A stretch of 64,000 bases of DNA from Asaia lannensis NBRC 102526. Lineage in GTDB: Bacteria; Pseudomonadota; Alphaproteobacteria; Acetobacterales; Acetobacteraceae. The DNA lies in contig NZ_JAMXQU010000004.1 in assembly GCF_024054035.1 (NCBI RefSeq), positions 235,746 to 299,745 on the forward strand, given 5' to 3'. The position numbers were made by a program, and so were the translations under genes. This document shows positions 27,007-35,594 of the stretch, piece after piece; positions within the stretch are counted from its first letter, which is position 1, and each line of letters begins with the position of its first letter. The notes beneath the pieces are model-generated. The model was not told the origin of the DNA. It searched no databases and worked only from the letters and a program-made list of their open reading frames with translations.

Positions 27007-27879
27007 TTATTCCACCAGGCAGAGTCCGGTCGTGGCCGATTGTTCGCGCAGGACGCGACACGCGCCCGTTGTCAGATCGACCGCTCTGATCGTCCCGCCC
27101 AGATCGCTGACATAGGCGGTACGCTCGGCTCTATCGAGAGCGAGGCCGATGCCCTCATCGAGCCCGCGCAGCAATACCTTGTGGTCGTGCAGCTCCTGTG
27201 CATCGATGCGCGCAATATTCAGGCTGTTGCCGTCCGGCGGTGCGCCGCGATCGGTCCAGAAAAGCCGCCCGGACTGCGGACAGACATGCAGATCGATGGG
27301 TTCGGGGAGATGATCGGCCAGCAGTTCTATATCGTCCCGATGCGAGGGATCGCCGCTCTGGGGCAGCGTCATAGGCATGCGGAAGATACGACCGATCCCG
27401 CCTTTTGGCGTTCCCTTTTGCGTCCAGTAGATATGTCCCGTCTTGAGATCGAGCGTTATGCCGACGCATTGACGCGACAGATCACCGAGATCGGCTGGGT
27501 AGGCGCCACGGCACAGCAGGGTTTCCACAGCGCTGCCATCGAAATTGCAGCGCATTACACGCATGCCTTCGCGATCGCACCAGTAGAGATGACCGTTGCT
27601 CCTGTCCGCCGCGATTTGCTTTGGGGTGACAATCTGTCCGTTTCCGACAAGCACTTCATGACCCGTGCCATCGAGACTGGCACGCTCTATCGTGCCGTCG
27701 GCTGCATTGTAGTCAGCCCCCATATTGCTCCAGTAGATCTTGCCTGCCGCCATATCGACCCAGATGCCATCGGGCGTTCCCCATCGGGCGTCGATCTGTG
27801 CGACGACCTTGCCATCCTTCGCTGAGAGCGCCGTGATACGCGGCGGAGCCGTTTCGAGTGTGTAGAGGACCGGGCTCAT
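27007..27879 (-). CDS. YWTD/SMP-30-like beta-propeller protein
   Basis: A 290-aa protein made of LDL-receptor class-B (YWTD) type repeats: IYWSNMG, LYWCDREG, IYWTQKG and LFWTDRG recur at roughly 50-70 residue spacing, which predicts a six-bladed propeller. There is no signal peptide, so it is probably cytoplasmic. It overlaps the dehydrogenase-like gene ahead of it by ATGA and so is translated with it. Related propellers include gluconolactonases and SMP-30, but the acidic metal ligands of those enzymes were not identified. A lactonase-type role beside the dehydrogenase is possible but unproven. Confidence 0.75.
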   Translation of the reverse strand: MSPVLYTLETAPPRITALSAKDGKVVAQIDARWGTPDGIWVDMAAGKIYWSNMGADYNAADGTIERASLDGTGHEVLVGNGQIVTPKQIAADRSNGHLYWCDREGMRVMRCNFDGSAVETLLCRGAYPADLGDLSRQCVGITLDLKTGHIYWTQKGTPKGGIGRIFRMPMTLPQSGDPSHRDDIELLADHLPEPIDLHVCPQSGRLFWTDRGAPPDGNSLNIARIDAQELHDHKVLLRGLDEGIGLALDRAERTAYVSDLGGTIRAVDLTTGACRVLREQSATTGLCLVE

Positions 27880-28766
27880 GATGTCTGTTCTCCCGAGGTA
27901 TAATCATAAAATCCGCGCCCCGTTTTCAGGCCGAGGCGGTTTTCCGCAATCATCTTTTTCAGAAGCTGGCGTGGCTCTTCGGGAAGATTGCCGTAGGCGC
28001 TTGCATAATGCTCCTCGATCTGGAGCACGATATCGAGCCCGACGCGATCCATGGCGCGAAACGGGCCCATCGGGGTCTTCTGGGTTTCGCAATAGATGCG
28101 ATCGATCACGTCGGGCGTGGCCACGCCTTCGGCGGCAACGCAGAGCGCCTCGCGCTTGATGGCCGCCCAGATGCGGTTCTCGATAAAGCCGATGCTTTCC
28201 TTGCGCGCGATATAGGGCGAAAGGCCGAGGCCTTTGAGGAATGCGGCAAGATCGTCAAGCAGTCCGGGCCGTGTGGAACCGCAGGACATGAGCTCCACCG
28301 CGCGCTGTTCGGGCGGCATCATGAAATGCATGTTCAGTACGCGTGACCTGTCCTCGACTTCGGACACCATTGTGCTTGAAGGGTAGGAGGAGGAATTGGT
28401 GGCGAGAATGGCATCGTCTGGTGCCTCTCTCGACAATCTGCCGAACAGGGCTGTCTTGAGGTCGCATTTCTCTGGCAGGGCTTCGACAACGAGCCAGGCT
28501 TTGTCGATTGCAGCCTCGAAGCTCGGCGCAATGACGATATGACCCTGTTTGCCGCCTTCAAGCGATGCGACGACACCCGGCAGGGCATCGCGTGCATAGG
28601 CCAGTCCGGCCTCCGCTGCGGTGCGGTTCGTGTCGAAAAGACGGACTTCGCCGCCTTTAGCCGCCAGCATGAGGGCAATGCGTCTGCCGAGTGTGCCAGC
28701 CCCGATTACGGCTGCAGGGCGGGTGAGAGCGCTTTTCATGACATCGGATGTGCGTGACATGTTCAT
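27876..28766 (-). CDS. 3-hydroxyacyl-CoA dehydrogenase family oxidoreductase
   Basis: A 296-aa NAD-dependent enzyme of the short 3-hydroxyacyl-CoA dehydrogenase type, including L-gulonate and carnitine dehydrogenases. The Rossmann motif GAGTLG is at residues 22-27. ATNSSSYPSSTMV matches the substrate/cofactor segment, and FMMPPEQ and FIENRIWAAIKREAL match the linker and C-terminal helical domain. The ATG at 28766 is preceded by AAAGGGG. The next gene, the propeller, overlaps by ATGA, and a LysR gene is divergent 126 bases away and is the likely regulator. The real substrate is unknown; the absence of an enoyl-CoA hydratase partner argues against routine fatty-acid oxidation. Confidence 0.82.
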   Translation of the reverse strand: MNMSRTSDVMKSALTRPAAVIGAGTLGRRIALMLAAKGGEVRLFDTNRTAAEAGLAYARDALPGVVASLEGGKQGHIVIAPSFEAAIDKAWLVVEALPEKCDLKTALFGRLSREAPDDAILATNSSSYPSSTMVSEVEDRSRVLNMHFMMPPEQRAVELMSCGSTRPGLLDDLAAFLKGLGLSPYIARKESIGFIENRIWAAIKREALCVAAEGVATPDVIDRIYCETQKTPMGPFRAMDRVGLDIVLQIEEHYASAYGNLPEEPRQLLKKMIAENRLGLKTGRGFYDYTSGEQTS

Positions 28767-28843
28767 CGGATACCCCTTTCGGTCGGATCGACCGGCGGTT
28801 GTCCGGCAGTCGCTCCCGATGTTCGAAGTATACGCCGCGTGAA

Positions 28844-28877
28844 AACCGGTTCGACTTGCAATAATGCAGACCGGTCT
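28844..28877. promoter_or_regulatory. Paired palindromes in the LysR / dehydrogenase divergent region
   Basis: AACCGGTT (28844-28851) and AGACCGGTCT (28868-28877) are perfect palindromes sharing an ACCGGT core, with centres 25 bases apart. Between them lies TGCA-N4-TGCA. They sit between the divergent starts, just ahead of the LysR gene, where LysR proteins usually bind. Confidence 0.4.
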
Positions 28878-28892
28878 TGCATAAAGGCAGCG

Positions 28893-29828
28893 ATGAGCCG
28901 AAACGAATACAGTGTTTTTGTCGCAGTGGCCGATCATCTCAGCTACACGCGGGCTGCAAAGACACTCGGCCTTCATGCGTCGAGCGTATCGCGCAGTATC
29001 GAGCGCCTCGAAGCGCGATTGGGCCTCAGCCTGATCGAGCCGGGACCGGAGGGAATGCGCCTGACCGAAGCGGGGCTGCGTATGAGCCGCTTTCTGACTC
29101 CGCTGCTCGACCGGATCGATCAGGGTGTTGCTGCGCTCTGCCATAACGAAACCTGGGGTGGCGAACTGCGTATTGCGGCACCACCTGAAATCCTGGTGTC
29201 ATGGGTCAATCCTGTGATCCGCGACATGCTGGACACATATCCGGCGCTCAGCGTCTCGCTCGAGGCCAGCGTCGGTTTGCCCGATTTCAGGCGTGAGGCT
29301 TTCGATGTGTTTCTCAGCCATCGACGTGAGGCGATGCAGGAAGGCAGCTATCGCATCCGCCTGATCGGCACCTATGCGGTAGGACTTTTCGCCGCCCCAC
29401 GGCTTCTCGAGGAAAGAGGTTTTCAGGCAGGTCCGGATGTCTCGGACGGAAGGGGTGTGCCATGCTGTCCAGAAGACATTGCCGGCTGGCCCTGCCTGAC
29501 GCGACCGGAAGAAACGCTCTGGACGCTTATTCCCGACGATGGAGCGTCGATGACAGTCGATATGACGCCCCAGTCGCGTCTTGCAGCGACGCCCGCCCCG
29601 ATCAGGATCGATTTTGCCGTGGCGGGACGCGGGATCGTTGCGGCCAGTGTCGATACCTGCCAGCCCCTTGTGCAGGAAGGGCGACTGGTCAGGATTCTGC
29701 CCGGCTACCGGCTTCCCGAGGGGACAATTTTTGCGGCACTCCCCGAAAGGCATCAACCCCGTCCGGTCGTCGGGGTTTTTCTGGAGCAGCTCATCCGGCG
29801 TGTCAGGCACAAGGCCCGGCAGACATGA
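28893..29828 (+). CDS. LysR-family transcriptional regulator
   Basis: A 311-aa LysR protein. The N-terminal winged helix-turn-helix runs through AVADHLSYTRAAKTLGLHASSVSRSIERLEARLGLSLIE, and the rest is the periplasmic-binding-like effector domain (ELRIAAPPEILVSWVNPVI and on). ATG 28893 follows AAAGG at good spacing. It is divergent from the dehydrogenase/propeller pair, the usual arrangement for a LysR activator and its target. The inducer is unknown. Confidence 0.92.
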   Translation: MSRNEYSVFVAVADHLSYTRAAKTLGLHASSVSRSIERLEARLGLSLIEPGPEGMRLTEAGLRMSRFLTPLLDRIDQGVAALCHNETWGGELRIAAPPEILVSWVNPVIRDMLDTYPALSVSLEASVGLPDFRREAFDVFLSHRREAMQEGSYRIRLIGTYAVGLFAAPRLLEERGFQAGPDVSDGRGVPCCPEDIAGWPCLTRPEETLWTLIPDDGASMTVDMTPQSRLAATPAPIRIDFAVAGRGIVAASVDTCQPLVQEGRLVRILPGYRLPEGTIFAALPERHQPRPVVGVFLEQLIRRVRHKARQT

Positions 29829-29985
29829 TGCAGCTGGCAGAACAGGCCGGGTGAAAAGGCGCGCGTCACGAAGCGTTCACACCCATGACGCGTTAAAAAA
29901 GGGGATGGTCTTGTCATGACCGTTTTGACCCCCAGCTAAGATGCATGTTCCGGCCTCGCCATTTTGCCCTGCAGGAGAGTTTATC

Positions 29986-30372
29986 ATGAGCGACGACATC
30001 CAGATGCCCAGCTGCGGCTTGCCCCTGACCCCGGAGCAGCATCGTGTGCTGCGTGGACATGGCACGGAGCGACCCGGATCGAGCCCGCTCAACGATGAAA
30101 AACGCGAGGGTGTCTATCACTGTGCTGGCTGTGGCGAGGCACTTTTCGACTCGGATACCAAATATGAAAGCGGCAGCGGCTGGCCGTCTTTCTTCCGGCC
30201 GCGTGAGGGCATGACGGAAACGACGGTGGATAAAACACATGGCATGACGCGCATCGAAGTGCATTGTGCCAAATGCAAGGGCCATCTGGGTCACGTCTTT
30301 CCCGATGGGCCGAAGCCGACTGGCCTGCGCTTTTGCATGAATGGGGTGGCGCTGCGCTTCGAACCAAGCTGA
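29986..30372 (+). CDS. msrB: Peptide methionine (R)-S-oxide reductase
   Basis: A 128-aa MsrB that repairs oxidised methionine (R form) with thioredoxin. It has two zinc-binding pairs, Cys46-x2-Cys49 and Cys94-x2-Cys97, the substrate motif SGSGWPSF and the catalytic Cys117 in [11 protein letters not shown] (the usual serine after Asn is Gly here). ATG 29986 has a GGAGAG ribosome site. There is no signal peptide, so it is cytoplasmic. The upp gene begins 33 bases after the stop on the same strand. Confidence 0.96.
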   Translation: MSDDIQMPSCGLPLTPEQHRVLRGHGTERPGSSPLNDEKREGVYHCAGCGEALFDSDTKYESGSGWPSFFRPREGMTETTVDKTHGMTRIEVHCAKCKGHLGHVFPDGPKPTGLRFCMNGVALRFEPS

Positions 30373-30405
30373 CAGCGCAACGATCTTTCGGTAAGGATGG
30401 CTTCC

Positions 30406-31047
30406 ATGACAGCCCTCCCTTCTTCTCTGGTCGTGCTCGACCACCCGCTCGTTCAGCACAAGCTCACGCGTCTGCGTCAGGAATCCACCTCAACGGCGGG
30501 GTTCCGTCGTCTGACGCGCGAGCTCAGCCTGCTGATGTGCTACGAGGCAACGCGCGATCTCAGCACCGAGCCGGTCGAGATCCAGACGCCGCTCGAAACC
30601 ATGGAAGGGCGCCAGCTCTCCGGCAAGAAGCTGTGTTTCGTCTCGATCCTGCGTGCCGGTAACGGTATTCTCGATGGCATGCTCGATCTGATCCCCGCTG
30701 CACGGGTGGGGCATGTCGGGCTCTATCGCGATCACGATACGCTCGAAGCGGTCGAATACTACATGAAGCTGCCCGATGATGTGGCCGACCGCGAATGCAT
30801 TGTGGTCGATCCCATGCTGGCGACAGGCCATAGCGCCGCAGCGGCAATCGACCGCATCAAGGCCAGCGGTGTGCGCAAGATCATTTTCGTCTGTCTTCTC
30901 GCCGCGCCTGAGGGCGTCGTGTGCCTGAGCGAGCGTCACCCGGACGTGCGTATCGTGACCTGTGCTGTCGATCGCGGACTGGACGAGAAGGGTTATATCC
31001 GCCCTGGTCTGGGCGATGCGGGCGACCGTCTGTTCGGAACGCGCTGA
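30406..31047 (+). CDS. upp: Uracil phosphoribosyltransferase
   Basis: A 213-aa enzyme that makes UMP from uracil and PRPP for pyrimidine salvage. The PRPP loop is [15 protein letters not shown] and the uracil-binding end is [16 protein letters not shown]. The start at 30406 gives AAGGA at 8 bases, better than the in-frame ATG at 30397, which abuts the ribosome site. A 75-aa gene starts two bases after the stop, so the two are probably co-translated. Confidence 0.95.
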   Translation: MTALPSSLVVLDHPLVQHKLTRLRQESTSTAGFRRLTRELSLLMCYEATRDLSTEPVEIQTPLETMEGRQLSGKKLCFVSILRAGNGILDGMLDLIPAARVGHVGLYRDHDTLEAVEYYMKLPDDVADRECIVVDPMLATGHSAAAAIDRIKASGVRKIIFVCLLAAPEGVVCLSERHPDVRIVTCAVDRGLDEKGYIRPGLGDAGDRLFGTR

Positions 31048-31049
31048 GC

Positions 31050-31277
31050 ATGACCAGCGAAGATATCGATGAATGGCTCGATAGCTGGATCGAGATGCAT
31101 CATGCCCATTGGGGCAGCCCGGAGAAGGCGGCCGGTCTCTGTATCGCAGCTGCTGCCGAGGCAGGAATTTCCGAGCGCGATCTGAATGCGGCCTCGGGCG
31201 GCGATCTGGCGCTCTATCTGCAGGAAGAGGGGGAGGCAATTGCCGAAGCCTCCGGCGCTGCGCCAGACGGTTTCTGA
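31050..31277 (+). CDS. Small acidic protein coupled to upp
   Basis: A 75-aa protein with no signal peptide or TM segment, strongly acidic. It is predicted helical (DIDEWLDSWIEMHHAHW; KAAGLCIAAAAEAGISERDLNAA). The ATG comes two bases after the upp stop, which suggests translational coupling. It loosely recalls DUF768-type small proteins, but I cannot assign it. A strong terminator follows about 100 bases later. Confidence 0.6.
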   Translation: MTSEDIDEWLDSWIEMHHAHWGSPEKAAGLCIAAAAEAGISERDLNAASGGDLALYLQEEGEAIAEASGAAPDGF

Positions 31278-31380
31278 AGCAGAGAGCTGTATAGGCCAAG
31301 GTGAGTGGACTGGCCTGCTCTCGATCGCTGCGTTCCGAATGGCTGAACGGCGGCGGTATGGTGTGCAGGAAGCTGACAGG

Positions 31381-31412
31381 AAAAAGCCCGGAGCCGTGCT
31401 CCCGGGCTTTTT
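31381..31412. terminator. Bidirectional rho-independent terminator
   Basis: A-tract, GCCCG-GAGC, loop CGT, GCTC-C-CGGGC (one bulged C) and a run of six T. The A-tract on one side and T-tract on the other let it stop the upp transcript and the convergent M16 peptidase transcript. Confidence 0.85.
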
Positions 31413-31479
31413 TATGCCGGGCATTTTCATGAATGCCACGGCAGAGGGCGTTTCGTCGCGCCCGATAGGAAGGGTGCCG

Positions 31480-34197
31480 TTATTTCGGGGCCGGTCTGCG
31501 TATGATCTGCACCATATCCGCAGGTCTTGCCCAGCGGTGGAAAGCATCCTGAACCTGCTTGGCTGTCATGGCATAGACGGCATTCGCGCGCTGGTCCGGC
31601 TCGTCAAGCGGTAGCCCAAGGGTGGCGAGTTCGAGATACTGCCCTGCGATCCCTCCGAAGCTTGCGCGATCCATCGGTATGGCACGCAGGATCGATGTTT
31701 TCGCGTTTAGCAGTTCCTCGTTCGAGACTGGCGTGTTCTGCATGGTCGTAACGTTATGCAGGGCTGCGTCGCGCGCTTTTGTCGTCTTGTCCGGGTCGGA
31801 GCCATAGGTAATGACGAAAGCGCCCCGGTTGGCAGACCAGCCGAAATCGCTGCCTGCCGTATAGACCATGCCGGTGCGGACGCGCAGATCCTGCATCAGA
31901 CGCGAGGCAAAGCCGGAACCGAGAATCTCGTTACCGACTTCGAGAGCGAAACGGTCGGGGTTCCTGATTCCATCTGCCACTGTCTGGGCAAGATAGACGG
32001 AGTCCTGCACGCGGCCCGGATCATCGATAACGGCTCTTGAGGGTTTGTTCTGCGGGCGCGGCGGCAGGTCGGTAACGGGTTTGGGCCCGACTGCCTTCCA
32101 TGCAGCGAAAGCCTTTTCGACTGAGTCTTTCGCATGATCGGGTGTGATGTCGCCGATGACCACGATCGTCGTGAGATCGGGACGATAGGCGGCATGGTAG
32201 AAGTCCTGCACATCCTTGAGCGTCAGGGAGGACAGGCTCTGCGGTGTGGTCTCGCGCAATGACGGGTCATTGGCTGGGGCGAGAGCTTTGGAGAGGGCGC
32301 GCTGGAAACGATACCCGGGTGACTGCAGAACGCCGGCCTGTGTGGCGACTGCCTGTTGCTTGAGTATCGAAAAAGCCTGCGCCGGGAAGGCCGGGTGCAG
32401 TTCCATCTCGGCCAGGAGAGCCAGCGTCCTGTCGAAATTCGGCGTCAGGGCATTCATGGAAAAGGACATGCCACCCGATGCATCCGACGCCAGATCGTCG
32501 AGTGCGGCGGCCATGGCAAGACGGTCATGGGTAGTGCTGCCATAGAGGAACAGATCGCTCGTCAGGCCTGCAACGCCCTCCTTGCCCTTGGGCTGTTGCA
32601 GGTCGTTGTTATGACGGATGCTGCCATAAAGAACGACGGTATGGCTCACGTGCTCCGGCTGAACCAGAAGGGTCATGCCGTTGCTGAGCGTGTAGCGGGT
32701 CGGCTGCGTGAGTGGTGTCGGGGGGGGCAGATCGGCGAGGGCCGCACTGGCCCATTCGGGCAATACGATATTCTTGCCGGGCGGTGGCAGGAGGGATTCA
32801 GGCCCCTTGTTGCTGCTGATATCGGGTGATTTGCGCCCTGAAGGTGTCAGAATGCCGGTAATGGCATGATCCGGGTCGAGCACACTGGCAGCCAGTGCAT
32901 TGACCTTTTCGGGGTTCACTGCGCGATAGGCCTTTACCAGATCGGCAGGCGAGTTCAGTCCGTTATAAGCCAGAGCACTGGCCCAGCTCTGGGTCAGCTC
33001 GGTCACGCTGTTCGCCATATATTCGAGCGAGGCGATTTCCTTGCGTTTTGCGGCCTCGACCAGTTCTGCGGGAACGCCCTTGCTGCGTATCGAAGCCAGT
33101 ATTCCCCGGATCTCACTCAGAAGGACTGCCGGATCCTGCCCTTTGGGGAATGCTGCCAGCGCATTGCCCACACCGGCCTGCACACGCGCATTATACGAGA
33201 AATCGGTTGCGAGCGCCTTGCCCTGGGGGACGAGCGCAAAAAGCGCCCCACGCTGGCTGGACATGACATCGGCGAGAATTTGCGCCGTGGCGACATCGGG
33301 GCTGCCTGCGCCCGGCATACGAAAACCGATGCTCAGGATGCCGGTTGCGTAATCGCTGTCGAGCGTGATGGTGCGCGCCTTGACCGGCGTGGGCGTGATG
33401 ACAGGGCGGGCGGGCAGCTTGCCTGAAGGGATCGAGGCGAACTGGGCCCGTACTTTCTGCAGGGTCTCCGCCGGGTCGACATCGCCGACGATCAGAAGAA
33501 TGGCGTTATTGGGCTGATACCAGCTGTCATAGAAGCTGCGCAGCAGTTTCGAGTCGGTTTTGTCGAAGGACTCCCGTGTGCCCAGGGCATCGTGCTCATA
33601 CGGCGTGCCGGCAAAGAGCGCGAGATTCTGCTGGATCATGAAGCGTTCGAAAGGCATGGACAGGTCGCGCGCCACTTCCTGTTCGATCGCGCCACGTTCA
33701 TGGGACCAGTCGGTATCGGTGAGCAGGACATTGCGCATCCGGTCCGCTTCGATTTTCAGCAGAACATCGAGGTAATGCGATGGAGCCTGGAAGTAATATT
33801 GCGTGGTGTCTTCTGTTGTGAAGGCATTGCTCACATTACCGATACGCGCGCTGACCGTGGAGAGCTGATCGCGGCTCAGGCCTTTCGAGCCGTTGAACAT
33901 CATATGTTCAAGCGCATGGGCCGTGCCCGGAAAGCCCTCGGGCGCAGAGGCCGAACCTGCCAGATAGATCACCTGCGTCTGCACGACTGGAGAGAGACGG
34001 TCGGGCACGATCACGACGCGTAATCCGTTCGCCAGTGTCTCGCGTACCGCACTATCCATGGCCGTTGCGTTGTGAGGCGCGGAATGGGCGGCCGGTTGCG
34101 GTGCAGCCGGTGCGGCCGTTGCGGCGGAAAACAATGCAGGGGCGACAAGCAGGCTGGATGCCAGCAATGCGTTACGCAGAGGGGGCAGCACGGACAT
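31480..34197 (-). CDS. M16 zinc peptidase, fused double unit
   Basis: A 905-aa exported peptidase holding two M16 units in one chain. After a signal peptide (LLASSLLVAPALFSAATA), the first unit has the inverted zinc motif H94-x2-E97-H98 (TAHALEHMMF) and the further ligand Glu174 (AIEQE). The second unit, from about residue 500, has the fold (RYTLSNGMTLLVQ) but no HxxEH: the equivalent place reads AGLTSDLFL, so it is a non-catalytic partner half. Many proteobacteria encode these halves as two adjacent genes; here they are fused. The start at 34197 has a GGGAGTG ribosome site. It probably degrades peptides in the periplasm. Confidence 0.92.
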   Translation of the reverse strand: MSVLPPLRNALLASSLLVAPALFSAATAAPAAPQPAAHSAPHNATAMDSAVRETLANGLRVVIVPDRLSPVVQTQVIYLAGSASAPEGFPGTAHALEHMMFNGSKGLSRDQLSTVSARIGNVSNAFTTEDTTQYYFQAPSHYLDVLLKIEADRMRNVLLTDTDWSHERGAIEQEVARDLSMPFERFMIQQNLALFAGTPYEHDALGTRESFDKTDSKLLRSFYDSWYQPNNAILLIVGDVDPAETLQKVRAQFASIPSGKLPARPVITPTPVKARTITLDSDYATGILSIGFRMPGAGSPDVATAQILADVMSSQRGALFALVPQGKALATDFSYNARVQAGVGNALAAFPKGQDPAVLLSEIRGILASIRSKGVPAELVEAAKRKEIASLEYMANSVTELTQSWASALAYNGLNSPADLVKAYRAVNPEKVNALAASVLDPDHAITGILTPSGRKSPDISSNKGPESLLPPPGKNIVLPEWASAALADLPPPTPLTQPTRYTLSNGMTLLVQPEHVSHTVVLYGSIRHNNDLQQPKGKEGVAGLTSDLFLYGSTTHDRLAMAAALDDLASDASGGMSFSMNALTPNFDRTLALLAEMELHPAFPAQAFSILKQQAVATQAGVLQSPGYRFQRALSKALAPANDPSLRETTPQSLSSLTLKDVQDFYHAAYRPDLTTIVVIGDITPDHAKDSVEKAFAAWKAVGPKPVTDLPPRPQNKPSRAVIDDPGRVQDSVYLAQTVADGIRNPDRFALEVGNEILGSGFASRLMQDLRVRTGMVYTAGSDFGWSANRGAFVITYGSDPDKTTKARDAALHNVTTMQNTPVSNEELLNAKTSILRAIPMDRASFGGIAGQYLELATLGLPLDEPDQRANAVYAMTAKQVQDAFHRWARPADMVQIIRRPAPK

Positions 34198-34390
34198 TGA
34201 TCACTCCCATTCACGGTCGATTATGATGGCTGTCGATAACGGACGCCGATTATGTAACGGCGATCAGCGTAACAGCTTGGCGTGATCTGTCCATGTTCAC
34301 CGGAAGGGCCGCACGGCACGGGAGACGCCTGAATGACCGGTTGCGTAAAAAACGGATGCGTTTGCGAGAGTGGCGCGGTAGATCAGCCCT

Positions 34391-34915
34391 ATGTCTTTTG
34401 TCGAACGCGTCAATCAGGCCGATATGTGGCTGCTCGATACTGTTTTCCAGCCTGTTGCTGACAGGCTGCCCGAACGTCTGCCCGCAGCAGATCTCGGGCT
34501 GAGCCTGCAGCTCGGGGCGATCCTGTTCTATCTTGCAGCGATCGTGATTCTGAGCTTCTGCGGCTTCTCGACGCTGGGCGGTTCGGTTTTCAATATCCTG
34601 AACTGGCTCATTTTCGTGGCGTTCTTCCTCTCGATCATGCGTATGCGCCAGCTTGTGCGCCCCGGTCAGGCCAATCCACTACGCGCACTTTTGCTGGGTA
34701 TGCGCCCTCTGACGATCGTGTTCCTGATCGTGTCTCTCTGGGGAGGCATTTCGCGTTCCGGCCCGCTGATGCTGGTCGATTTTTTCATGACGGCATCGAA
34801 CCTGATCTTCACCATCGGGCTCTATCTGATTTCGTGCCAGCCACGTCCACCCGCACGCCGCACGAGCAAGAGCCGGGCCAATCTGACACCGATCATGGGC
34901 GGTCTTCAGGACTGA
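34391..34915 (+). CDS. Integral membrane protein of unknown function
   Basis: A 174-aa membrane protein with about four hydrophobic segments (LGAILFYLAAIVILSF; VFNILNWLIFVAFFLSI; PLTIVFLIVSLWGGI; SNLIFTIGLYLIS) and a basic C-terminal tail. No family was recognised. It stands alone between the divergent M16 gene and a convergent coiled-coil protein gene. A small four-helix channel or sensor would fit the topology, but nothing supports a specific role. Confidence 0.75.
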   Translation: MSFVERVNQADMWLLDTVFQPVADRLPERLPAADLGLSLQLGAILFYLAAIVILSFCGFSTLGGSVFNILNWLIFVAFFLSIMRMRQLVRPGQANPLRALLLGMRPLTIVFLIVSLWGGISRSGPLMLVDFFMTASNLIFTIGLYLISCQPRPPARRTSKSRANLTPIMGGLQD

Positions 34916-35063
34916 GCTGTGGACGGTGCGAGCTTTTTGCTCGTCCCCTCGCACAGGGCATGATGCGGCAGAGCGGCAGCGTGCGGGTCTGACCACAAGG
35001 AATTCTGACAGCATGGGATCATGACTGCGCGTACCCGCGATAGGGCGCGCGCAGGACGTGTCG

Positions 35064-35594
35064 TCAGTGCAGGTAGATCGAGCGGTCTATGCGGGGTGTA
35101 TCGACAATCGAGTGGATGAACTGCGTGCCTGCAATGCCGAGCAGGATACCGGCCGCGAAACCGCACCAGATCAGCATGCTGAAATAGGGTTTTTTCGCAT
35201 CGCGGCTCATAAGCCGCGACTGGATCTCGGCGCGCGACTGCTGTGTCTGGAACAGTTCTGAACGCACAGCCTCGAGCCGGGCGCGTGAATTGCGCAATTC
35301 GAGGTCCATCTGGCGCAGATTATTGGTCAGGGTCACGATCTGCTGTCGCGCTGCAAGCAGATCCGGTCCGGACTCGGCTTTGGTGGTGCGCGCTCTGGGC
35401 TTGGCGCGCGGCGGCGGGTTAGGGGCGATGGCGACGAAGAGATTCTTCAGCGCCCCGCCCGTCATGCCGCTCTTTTTCGCACGCGAACGCAGAGCGGTGA
35501 GTGCCGCAACGGATTGTCCCTCCTGCTCCTCGAGAACCAGGGCAAGGATATCCGACAGAACCTTGAGTTCCTTGGGGTCGAACGAGCCGGACAT
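35064..35594 (-). CDS. Coiled-coil protein with C-terminal membrane anchor
   Basis: A 176-aa protein: an N-terminal helical part (LSDILALVLEEQEGQSV), a basic Pro/Arg linker near residues 58-72, a coiled coil (AARQQIVTLTNNLRQMDLEL to SRAEIQSRLM) and one TM helix near the C-terminus (MLIWCGFAAGILLGIAG). Its ATG overlaps the tsaC stop by one base (TGATG), so it is co-translated with tsaC and cysQ. No family was recognised. The single anchor and coiled coil suggest a scaffold on the inner membrane. Confidence 0.75.
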   Translation of the reverse strand: MSGSFDPKELKVLSDILALVLEEQEGQSVAALTALRSRAKKSGMTGGALKNLFVAIAPNPPPRAKPRARTTKAESGPDLLAARQQIVTLTNNLRQMDLELRNSRARLEAVRSELFQTQQSRAEIQSRLMSRDAKKPYFSMLIWCGFAAGILLGIAGTQFIHSIVDTPRIDRSIYLH

